From an uncultured Chromatiaceae bacterium (GTDB taxonomy: Bacteria > Pseudomonadota > Gammaproteobacteria > Tenderiales > Tenderiaceae), in assembly GCA_947259785.1 (NCBI GenBank), contig CAMYNQ010000010.1, positions 1 through 43,195 on the forward strand: a stretch of 43,195 bases of DNA, read 5' to 3'. Shown here one piece after another: positions 22,914 to 31,278 of the stretch; within the stretch, counting starts at the first letter, position 1, and the number at the start of each line of letters is the position of its first letter. The notes under the pieces were generated by a model that was given only the letters and a program-made list of their open reading frames with translations, searched no databases and was not told where the DNA came from. Made by a program: the position numbers and the translations under genes.

Positions 22914-23387
22914 GTGTCTTCTCTATTGTTTACGCTATTAGAAAACCCTGATTTTAAAGAAGGTGAACTGTGGCAGCGTATCTCTCAGTCGGCTAATTCA
23001 ATTATTTTCTCTGAGGGTGACCTCAGCAGCGAGCTTTATCTGGTTTTGGCCGGTGATTTACGCGTGCTGGGCAAGGTTGATCTGGATGACCAGCGCAAGA
23101 TCAAGCCTGGTTTTGGTGAGCTTGGCAAAGGTGACGTCTTTGGCGAGTTGGTCTTGTTTGATGATTTGCCGCGCTCTGCCACGGTTGTTAGTTTGACCGA
23201 TGTGGAGTTAGCCGCTATCAAGGCGGATGATCTGATTAGTTTTCTAGATGCCCATCCAGACTGTGGTTATCCAATTATGAAGGAGCTGTTGTCTGTGGTG
23301 GTGTACAGATTGCGTAAAGCTAATCAGCGAATTTTCTCTCTGTTCGCCTGGGGGCTTAAGAGTAAGGGGTTGGATACACATCTTTGA
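22914..23387 (+). CDS. Cyclic nucleotide-binding domain protein (Crp-like sensor domain only)
   Basis: IIFSEGDLSSELYLVLAGDLRVL...GDVFGELVLFDDLPRSATVVSLTDVELAAI; no C-terminal HTH in 157 aa. Confidence 0.75.
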   Translation: MSSLLFTLLENPDFKEGELWQRISQSANSIIFSEGDLSSELYLVLAGDLRVLGKVDLDDQRKIKPGFGELGKGDVFGELVLFDDLPRSATVVSLTDVELAAIKADDLISFLDAHPDCGYPIMKELLSVVVYRLRKANQRIFSLFAWGLKSKGLDTHL

Positions 23388-23466
23388 GCAGTTGGGTGTA
23401 TTGCGTGGATAGTTTCTAGTGCGTAGTCCATATGACTGACTCGATAATGACCGTTAGATAACCATT

Positions 23467-24858
23467 ATGATAAGAATCTTCAGACATTTTGTTCCTGCCT
23501 CATTCGTCTTTTTGATATTGATTGAGATAGCGTTGGTTTATTCAGCGATCTATATGGGGGTTGAAATCCGCTTCTGGGGTGTTGAATTTGATAAAGAGCT
23601 GTTACCCCTGTGGCCAAAGGCGTTGTTGTTCTGCTCAGTAATTTTTGTCTCTATGACTGCGATGGGCTTGTATAAAAATCAATATCGTGAGGGGCTGAAT
23701 GGCGTGGTGCTCAGGTTGGCAGCATCCATGGTTATTGCATTGTCAGCGATGAGCTTGTTGTTTTACCTGTTTCCGTATCTATTCCTCGGTCGTGGCGCAT
23801 TTGCTTGGTCATTTGCGATAGCTGTGACTGGTGTGTTGGTAGTCAGGCTCATATTTTTTAATAGTATTGGTAGTGAGGCTCTCCGACGTAATGTGTTGGT
23901 GCTGGGGGCTGGTAAACGGGCAGAACAGTTTAACTCGCTGCGGCGTAAGAGTGATCAGTTTGGCTTCAGAATATTGGGGTATGTTCATGTTTCTGGCGAG
24001 CATGATGTGATGCCCGAGGACAAAGTCATTCATCTGGATGTGCCACTGATTGACTATGTCCAACAGCATAATATTCAAGAAATTGTTGTTGCTTTAGAAG
24101 ATCGGCGTAAGTCTTTCCCAGTTGATGATCTGCTTGATTGCAAAATGAGCGGTATTGATGTCACCGAGGCTCTTTGCTTTTTTGAGCGTGAGACTGGCAG
24201 GGTACGTCTGGAGACGTTGCATCCAAGCTGGTTTATCTTTTCTGATGGCTTTCACCATGCCGGTTTCCAGTTAACGGTGAAGCGAAGTTTTGATATTCTG
24301 GCCAGTAGTATGATTTTGTTTTTGACCTGGCCAGTCATGTTGATGGCGATAATAGCTATTTTTGTCGAAAATGGTTTTAAGGGGCCAATCTTTTATAAAC
24401 AGGTCAGGGTTGGTCAGAACTGGCGTCTGTTTCAGGTGTTTAAATTTCGCAGTATGGTGGTTGATGCTGAGAAGGATGGCTCGCCCCAATGGGCACAAAA
24501 GAATGATAGTCGGGTGACACGTGTAGGCAAGTTTTTACGCCGTAGTCGTATTGATGAGCTGCCGCAGATCTTTAACGTATTAAAGGGTGATATGAGCTTC
24601 ATCGGCCCACGCCCGGAAAGGCCAGAGTTTGTTGAACAGCTGGCAGAAAAAATTCCTTATTATGCCGAGCGTCATCGGGTTAAACCTGGTATTACCGGCT
24701 GGGCACAAGTGTGTTACCCCTATGGTGCTTCAGATGATGATGCCCGCGAAAAATTGCAGTATGACCTGTATTACGTCAAGAACTACAGCCTGTTTCTTGA
24801 TTGCCTAATCATGTTCCAGACTATTGATGTGGTGATTTTTGGTGCGGGTGCCCGTTAA
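23467..24858 (+). CDS. Exopolysaccharide sugar transferase, PEP-CTERM-system associated (EpsB-like polyprenyl glycosylphosphotransferase)
   Basis: N-terminal TM helices, CoA-binding-like domain, C-terminal KRSFDILASSMILFLTWPVML...FKFRSMVVDAEKDGSPQWAQKNDSRVTRVGKFLRRSRIDELPQIFNVLKGDMSFIGPRPERPEFV. Confidence 0.9.
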   Translation: MIRIFRHFVPASFVFLILIEIALVYSAIYMGVEIRFWGVEFDKELLPLWPKALLFCSVIFVSMTAMGLYKNQYREGLNGVVLRLAASMVIALSAMSLLFYLFPYLFLGRGAFAWSFAIAVTGVLVVRLIFFNSIGSEALRRNVLVLGAGKRAEQFNSLRRKSDQFGFRILGYVHVSGEHDVMPEDKVIHLDVPLIDYVQQHNIQEIVVALEDRRKSFPVDDLLDCKMSGIDVTEALCFFERETGRVRLETLHPSWFIFSDGFHHAGFQLTVKRSFDILASSMILFLTWPVMLMAIIAIFVENGFKGPIFYKQVRVGQNWRLFQVFKFRSMVVDAEKDGSPQWAQKNDSRVTRVGKFLRRSRIDELPQIFNVLKGDMSFIGPRPERPEFVEQLAEKIPYYAERHRVKPGITGWAQVCYPYGASDDDAREKLQYDLYYVKNYSLFLDCLIMFQTIDVVIFGAGAR

Positions 24859-24902
24859 GCATTTAATCATTTCTGTTGTCAGCCATTGGGGGGGGCTTCC
24901 CC

Positions 24903-26984
24903 ATGAGTGATGCTGGATTTATTTTAAATCCAGGTGCCTGGGGTTATGCCCTTGCAGCGCTGTGTTATCTAGCCTTGACGTTGTTGCTATTGACCAGTTG
25001 GCGTGGTCGCCTGCAGGGTGGTTTGTTGGTGGTGGTATGCCTGCTGTCAGTTGTTTGGGCCGCCATGTTGTCATATTCATTAGCAAATGGCCTGCCGCTT
25101 TCGATTACGCATATCATGCTGGAGTTGTTGCGAGATGGCGCGGTGTTGCTGTTTCTTTATAAAGTTTTGGCCATTGATAGAGTCAGATTTAGTTCTGCTG
25201 ATGTGCGTTGCAGGAGGTTGGGTTATGCGATTTTTGTCGTCTGGCTTGGCCTGGCTGTGTTGCATACCGGTAACTGGTTTGTTAATCAGCCCTTAGTGGA
25301 GCTGTTGGGTTATGATCCACGTCTGGCCGGACATCTGATTCTGGCACTCGCCGGGCTGGTGTTGGTCGAACAGCTGTTTCGTAATACGCCAACGCAGCAA
25401 CGTTGGGCGATAAAGTATCTTTGCCTGGGGTTGGGCGCCCTGTTTGCCTACGATTTTTTTCTCTACTCAAACGCCGTGTTATTTCAGAGTCTGGATCCCG
25501 GCCTATGGGACGCGCGAGGTTTTATCCATCTGTTGGTGGTCCCCTTGATTGCCGTGTCGGCTGCGCGTAATCCGCAATGGTCATTAGAAATTTTTGTCTC
25601 TCGCCGGGTGGTGTTTCACAGTGCTGCGGTTCTGGGGGCAGGGGTCTATTTGTTGGTGATGGCCCTGGGTGGTTATGCCATACGTTATTTTGGTGGTAGC
25701 TGGGGTAATCTGGCCCAGGTGATCTTTCTGTTTGGGGCTGGCTTGCTGTTGTTTGCCTTGATGTTTTCCGGTCAGATGCGGGCGCGGATGCGAGTCTTCC
25801 TGAGTAAGCATTTTTTTAATTACAAATATGATTATCGTGACGAGTGGTTGAAGTTCATTAGTGCTCTGGCGAGCGAGGAGCCTGGTCCCGGACTGGGTGA
25901 GCATGTGTTGCAAGCGATGGCAGCGATTGTCGATAGCCCAGGTGGTGTGTTGTGGGTGTTTGAAAGTGATACGGGGCGATTTGAGTTGGGGGTGGAGTTA
26001 AATGCGGCTGGCTGCCCAATCATCGCTGCTGATGACCCGTTCGTGGCCTATCTGCGGCAGAAAGAGTGGTTGTTTGATCTGGATGAGTATGAAAAAACCC
26101 CTGAGGTCTACGAGGGGTTGGCATTGCCAGAATGGTTGACCAGCATCGAACGCGCCTGGTTGGTGGTTCCATTGTTTCAGAATAAGCAGTTAATGGGCCT
26201 GATGTTGTTGCTTGAATCGCGTGCCGACAGGCAGATCAATTGGGAAGACAGGGATTTACTCAAGACCGTTGCGACCCAGGCGGCCAGTTATCTGGCCCTG
26301 TCACAGGCGAGCACCGAACTAGCCAATGCGCGTCAGTTTGAGGCATTCAATCGATTGTCTGCCTATGTAGTGCATGACCTCAAAAATGTGGTTGGTCAGC
26401 TGTCGCTGGTAGTCGCCAACTCAAAGAAATTTGGTCACAAGCAGGCGTTTGTCGATGACGCTTTTGCTACAGTGGAAAATTCGGTTAACAAGATGCAGCG
26501 GATGTTGGTGCAGTTGCGTCAAGGTCGGGAGTCACAGAAAAGCTCAACCGCGACCAAGTTGCTACCATTGATCGAGACTGTCATAAAGCAATGTTCGGAA
26601 AAAATACCTGTGCCAGTACTGGCTAATGTGGTTGAGCAAATGAGTGTAGTTGCAGAGCAGGATCGGTTGGCGGCGGTGATCGAACATGTCGTGCAAAATG
26701 CCCAAGATGCGACCCAGGTGGATGGTAAAGTTGAGTTACGGTTGATTTCCAATGGCCAGAATGCAGTAATCGAAATAGAAGACAGTGGTAGCGGAATGGA
26801 TGAACAATTTATTCGCGAACGCCTGTTTCGGCCCTTTGATACAACCAAGGGCAATGCCGGGATGGGAATAGGCGCCTATGAATGTCGAGAGTTCGTGCGC
26901 GGCTTAGGCGGTGATGTGCGGGTCAAGAGTGAGCTGGGTGTTGGTTCCGTTTTTCAGCTCTCTATTCCGAAGGTGCAGGACTGA
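24903..26984 (+). CDS. prsK: PEP-CTERM system sensor histidine kinase PrsK
   Basis: N-terminal multi-TM region, GAF-like domain, HisKA-like FNRLSAYVVHDLKNVVGQLSLVVANS and HATPase motifs; immediately upstream of prsR. ORF opens at 24876. Confidence 0.88.
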   Translation: MSDAGFILNPGAWGYALAALCYLALTLLLLTSWRGRLQGGLLVVVCLLSVVWAAMLSYSLANGLPLSITHIMLELLRDGAVLLFLYKVLAIDRVRFSSADVRCRRLGYAIFVVWLGLAVLHTGNWFVNQPLVELLGYDPRLAGHLILALAGLVLVEQLFRNTPTQQRWAIKYLCLGLGALFAYDFFLYSNAVLFQSLDPGLWDARGFIHLLVVPLIAVSAARNPQWSLEIFVSRRVVFHSAAVLGAGVYLLVMALGGYAIRYFGGSWGNLAQVIFLFGAGLLLFALMFSGQMRARMRVFLSKHFFNYKYDYRDEWLKFISALASEEPGPGLGEHVLQAMAAIVDSPGGVLWVFESDTGRFELGVELNAAGCPIIAADDPFVAYLRQKEWLFDLDEYEKTPEVYEGLALPEWLTSIERAWLVVPLFQNKQLMGLMLLLESRADRQINWEDRDLLKTVATQAASYLALSQASTELANARQFEAFNRLSAYVVHDLKNVVGQLSLVVANSKKFGHKQAFVDDAFATVENSVNKMQRMLVQLRQGRESQKSSTATKLLPLIETVIKQCSEKIPVPVLANVVEQMSVVAEQDRLAAVIEHVVQNAQDATQVDGKVELRLISNGQNAVIEIEDSGSGMDEQFIRERLFRPFDTTKGNAGMGIGAYECREFVRGLGGDVRVKSELGVGSVFQLSIPKVQD

Positions 26985-27023
26985 TGCCCAAGCGGGCGTT
27001 TTGAACAGGTGGGGAAGTAAACA

Positions 27024-28388
27024 TTGAGTCGTTCTAAGCAAGAGCAAAAAAAGATACTGGTGGTTGAGGATGATCCTGGTTTGCAGAGCCAGATGCGCTG
27101 GTGTTTTGAGGGCTATGAAGTCCTAATCGCAGGTGATCGCCCTGAGGCAATTAGTCTGCTGCGGCGGCATGAACCGGCAGTGGTGTTGTTGGACCTGGGT
27201 TTGCCGCCGGATCCTGAAAATGCCTCGGAAGGCCTGGCAGCCTTGGAAGAAATTCTAGCCTTGGCGCCTTTCACTAAGGTGATTGTGGTGACCGGCAATG
27301 ACGAACGTGAAAATGCGGTCAAGGCAATAGCTAGGGGGGCATATGATTTTTATCAGAAACCCGCCGATCCTGAAGTGTTGGGTATGCTGGTTGAGCGTGC
27401 CTATTATCTTTACGAACTGGAGCAGGAAAATCGCAAGCTCACATTGCAGGCCGGCACATCATCAATTCAGGGACTAATTGCCTCGAGTCCACAAATGCTC
27501 AAGGTCTGCCGCACCATTGAGAAGGTCGCTCCTACCGGAGTGACAACCCTGTTGCTGGGTGAAAGCGGAACCGGAAAAGAGGTTATTTCGCGTGCACTAC
27601 ATAACCTGAGTGATCGTTCAAAAAAGCCGTTTGTGGCAATTAATTGTGGTGCGATTCCAGAAACCTTACTTGAAAGTGAACTGTTTGGATATGAGAAAGG
27701 CGCCTTTACCGGCGCAGCCAAACAAACCAAGGGCAAGATCGAGTATGCTGATGGTGGCACCTTGTTTCTTGATGAAATAGGGGATATCCCCCAATCTTTG
27801 CAAGTCAAGTTGCTGCGTTTCCTGCAAGAGCGAGTCATCGAGCGCTTGGGTGGGCGAAGCGAGATACCCGTTGATGTTCGGGTGATCTGCGCCACCAACC
27901 AGAACCTGATGCAGCAGGTAAGTCAGGGCAACTTTCGCGAAGACCTCTATTATCGAATTAGCGAAATCAGCATTAATATCCCACCGCTGCGAGAGCGTGA
28001 CGGTGATGCTTTACTATTAGCCAAGGTTATTCTAGAGCGTTTTGCCAACGAGCATGGTCGCAATTTGCGGGGCTTCACAGACGATGGTGCAGCGGCAATT
28101 CAAAACTATTCCTGGCCGGGTAATGTCCGTGAGATGGAAAACCGGGTCAAGCGGGCTGTGATCATGGCTGATGGTAGTTGTATTAATGCCGAAGAGCTGG
28201 AGCTTGAGGCTGTTGATACCCAGGGGGCAATGCCTTTAAACCTGCGTGAGGTTAGGGAGCAGGCTGAAAGGGCTGCGATAGTCAGGGCAATCAATATGTT
28301 TGATAACAATATTTCGCAGGCGGCTGAGGTCTTGGGGGTGAGTCGGCCGACAATGTATGACATGATGAGCAAGTATGACTTAAAGTGA
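27024..28388 (+). CDS. prsR: PEP-CTERM-box sigma54-dependent response regulator PrsR
   Basis: Receiver domain, AAA+ sigma54 activator (LLGESGTGKEVISRALHNLS, ELFGYEKGAFTGA) and Fis-type HTH; TTG start. Confidence 0.9.
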   Translation: MSRSKQEQKKILVVEDDPGLQSQMRWCFEGYEVLIAGDRPEAISLLRRHEPAVVLLDLGLPPDPENASEGLAALEEILALAPFTKVIVVTGNDERENAVKAIARGAYDFYQKPADPEVLGMLVERAYYLYELEQENRKLTLQAGTSSIQGLIASSPQMLKVCRTIEKVAPTGVTTLLLGESGTGKEVISRALHNLSDRSKKPFVAINCGAIPETLLESELFGYEKGAFTGAAKQTKGKIEYADGGTLFLDEIGDIPQSLQVKLLRFLQERVIERLGGRSEIPVDVRVICATNQNLMQQVSQGNFREDLYYRISEISINIPPLRERDGDALLLAKVILERFANEHGRNLRGFTDDGAAAIQNYSWPGNVREMENRVKRAVIMADGSCINAEELELEAVDTQGAMPLNLREVREQAERAAIVRAINMFDNNISQAAEVLGVSRPTMYDMMSKYDLK

Positions 28389-28445
28389 ATAATTATAGGT
28401 GGTTTTTTTGTTTGGCAGTGTTGTCAAAGTGCGAAGGGGGTGCGT

Positions 28446-31247
28446 ATGAAAGCTTCATCAAACAGAATTTTAAGAAAAGGTCGGGCGCTATGGGGTGGGG
28501 TGCTGCTGGCTGTTATATCAACTAACCTAATGTCCGCAGAGCTGGACACTTACCTTAGTAAGGCTGAAGAGTATGTATCTAAAAAGGAATACAAGGCAGC
28601 GGTAATCGAGCTCAAGAATGCCCTGCAGCAGGAGCCAGGCCATGCCGAAGCCCGATATTTGCTGGGCGAGGTTTATATCGATCTGGGTAACGGGGCCTCT
28701 GCAGAGAAAGAGTTGAGCCGGGCATTGGAGTTGGGGGTGGCGGCCGAAAAAGGCATGCCGCTGTTGGGGCGGGCTTATCTAATGCAAGGGAAATATAGAG
28801 AAGCGCTGGCGGAGATCAAGCTTGACGAGAGTGCCCCAGCTGAGGCACGCGCCAAGGTGCTGGTAGTGCATGGTGATGCCTTGCTGCTGCAACGTTCGCT
28901 TGAAGATGCGCAGAAGGCCTATGATTCGGCTTTGGGCCTAGTACCTGAGTTGCCAGATGCACTCCTGAGCATGGCTAGATTGGCATTGTCTTCAAAAGAT
29001 ATTGATAAAGCCGTTGGCTATGTAGATAAAGTGTTGTTTAATAATCCAGATGATGTGGATGGCTTGGTGCTTGAAGGCGAAATATTTCTTCGTAAAGCTA
29101 AGCATGTTGAGGCATTAAAGTCCTTCAGTCAGGCCAGTCGGCTTCGGCCTCAGCCTCAGAATCTGCAGGCCTTGCTGGGTAAGGCAATGGCGGAAGTTGC
29201 TTTGCAACAGTATGAGCCGGCTGCCGAGGATCTTAACCAGATTCTAAAAGCAGCCCCGCAGCACCCTATTGCGAATTATCTGCAGGCAGTTGTCTATTTT
29301 CAGCGCAAAGAGTTGGGCGAAGCTAAAGACTCCCTGAATAAGGTATTACAAGTTGCGCCAGGCCATGTTCAGAGTCAGCTGTTAATGGGGATGACAGCTT
29401 ACCTGTTGGGCGAGCTAGAACAGGCGGAATATCAACTCAACCGCTTTGTTGCTGCAGTGCCGACACATGTGCCGGGGCGAAAAGCGTTGGCCGCGGTTTA
29501 TCTCAAGTTGAAGCAACCGCAACAAGCAATAGAGGCGCTGGATGTGATCAGTCATGGCAGCTCTGATGCTCAGCTGTTGGCGCTGTTAGGAACTGCCTAC
29601 CTACATAATGGTGACAATGAGAAGGGTACAGAGAATTTACAGAAGGCAGCCGAGCTAAAACCGGATATGGCGTCTATTCGCGCTCAGCTGGCACTTGGCA
29701 GGCTGGTGTCCGGAGAAAATGAGGCCGCGGTCAGTGATCTCGAAATGGCCATAGATCTGGATCAGGGCATGCCAATGGCAGACCTGTTACTGGTCTATAG
29801 CCATTTAAGAAGCAAGCAGTTCGACAAGGCGATTGCAGCGGCGCAGGGCCTGGTGAAAAAGCAGCCTAAAAGCCCGGTGGCGCTGAATGTGCTTGGTGTC
29901 AGTTTTGCCAGTGCAGGTAACAGGGCTGAGGCCAAGGCTCAGTTCGAGAAGGCGCTGCAGCAAGATCCAAAGTATGCTGCTGCCTATATGGGATTGGCGC
30001 GGCTAGTGTTACAGGAAGGTAATTCAGAGCAAGCCAGTGCTTATTATCAGCAATTGCTCAAAGTGGATGCCAAGCATCTTGGGGCAATGCTGGCACTAGC
30101 GCGCCTAGCTGATACTGCAGGTGATCATGATGCAGCATTAAACTGGGTCAAAAAAGCCCGCAAGGCCAACCCAAAATCAATAGAGCCCATGTTACTGCTT
30201 GCCAATGCACATCTAGTGCAGGGTGAGTCGATGAAGGCGCTAGCGGTAGCGAGGGAGTTACATGGTAACCATCCAAAACATCCGCTGGTATTGGCTATGT
30301 TGGGTAAAGCACAGCTAGCTAATGATGATACGAGTAGTGCTGTGGTGTCGTATAAAAAGTTGCTAGAACTGCAGCCGCAATCAGATCAGGCGGTTATGTT
30401 GTTGGCTGAAGCGCAGGTAAAGAATAAGCAGCTGAAAGAGGCTGGTGCTACTTTAGAGACAATAACGAAGCGAAATGAAAGTGCCTGGCAAGCGTTTGTG
30501 TTGCGGGTTGGGATTTATATCGAGTTGAGGGAATATGATCAAGCTCGAAAAATTGTGCAGAAAATTCAGACCAAGAGCCCGGATCAAAGTTTGGGTTATG
30601 AGCTTGAGGGAAATATTTTCCTGGCGGAAAAGAATTATCCACAGGCAGATAAGAGCTTTTCAAAAGCATTCTCAATAAATCAATCAGCTGCATTAGCGGC
30701 GAAACTGCACCGTGTGAGAGCCTCTCTCGAGCAGAAAAATAGCCCTGAGTCGCTTGAGGTTTGGTTAAGCGGGCATCCTGATGACTGGGGAATCAGGTTG
30801 CTGTTGGCAATGGCTTATCAGGCGGATAACAAAAATGAGCGCGCTATTGAAAATTATGAGTCGGTTTTAAAGCATCAGCCGGATAATGTGGTGTCATTGA
30901 ACAACATTACTTACATACTGCAAAGCCAGGGTGATGAGCGTGCTTTGCGCTATGCCGAACGGGTACATAAATTGGCAGGCAATAATCCAGCCGTTCTTGA
31001 TACCGTTGGCTGGGCATATATACACAATGGAAAGCTCAATGATGGATTGGTTTTATTGCAAGAGGCCAGATCAAAAGCGCCTCATACGCCTGAGATTGCC
31101 TACCATCTTGCGGTTGCCTTGGATAAGGTTGAGCGTAGTGATGAGGCGCGTGAGGAGCTGGAGAGGCTGTTGCGTGATAAACCGAGTTTTGAGCATGAGG
31201 CGCAAGCGTATGAGTTGTTGCGGCGTCTGCAGGCTGAGGGTGGTTGA
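28446..31247 (+). CDS. prsT: PEP-CTERM system TPR-repeat protein PrsT
   Basis: Signal-like N-terminus then many TPR repeats (YLSKAEEYVSKKEYKAAVIELKNALQQEPGHAEARYLLGEVYIDLGNGASAEKELSRALELG); adjacent to prsKR. Confidence 0.88.
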   Translation: MKASSNRILRKGRALWGGVLLAVISTNLMSAELDTYLSKAEEYVSKKEYKAAVIELKNALQQEPGHAEARYLLGEVYIDLGNGASAEKELSRALELGVAAEKGMPLLGRAYLMQGKYREALAEIKLDESAPAEARAKVLVVHGDALLLQRSLEDAQKAYDSALGLVPELPDALLSMARLALSSKDIDKAVGYVDKVLFNNPDDVDGLVLEGEIFLRKAKHVEALKSFSQASRLRPQPQNLQALLGKAMAEVALQQYEPAAEDLNQILKAAPQHPIANYLQAVVYFQRKELGEAKDSLNKVLQVAPGHVQSQLLMGMTAYLLGELEQAEYQLNRFVAAVPTHVPGRKALAAVYLKLKQPQQAIEALDVISHGSSDAQLLALLGTAYLHNGDNEKGTENLQKAAELKPDMASIRAQLALGRLVSGENEAAVSDLEMAIDLDQGMPMADLLLVYSHLRSKQFDKAIAAAQGLVKKQPKSPVALNVLGVSFASAGNRAEAKAQFEKALQQDPKYAAAYMGLARLVLQEGNSEQASAYYQQLLKVDAKHLGAMLALARLADTAGDHDAALNWVKKARKANPKSIEPMLLLANAHLVQGESMKALAVARELHGNHPKHPLVLAMLGKAQLANDDTSSAVVSYKKLLELQPQSDQAVMLLAEAQVKNKQLKEAGATLETITKRNESAWQAFVLRVGIYIELREYDQARKIVQKIQTKSPDQSLGYELEGNIFLAEKNYPQADKSFSKAFSINQSAALAAKLHRVRASLEQKNSPESLEVWLSGHPDDWGIRLLLAMAYQADNKNERAIENYESVLKHQPDNVVSLNNITYILQSQGDERALRYAERVHKLAGNNPAVLDTVGWAYIHNGKLNDGLVLLQEARSKAPHTPEIAYHLAVALDKVERSDEAREELERLLRDKPSFEHEAQAYELLRRLQAEGG

Positions 31248-31278
31248 TTGTTTTGGTGCTTAAAGAATTGGGGATTCT

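Noticed and set aside
28412-28432. TGGCAGTGTTGTCAAAGTGC upstream of prsT as a sigma54 promoter
   Set aside because: GG-to-GC spacing is wrong for -24/-12.
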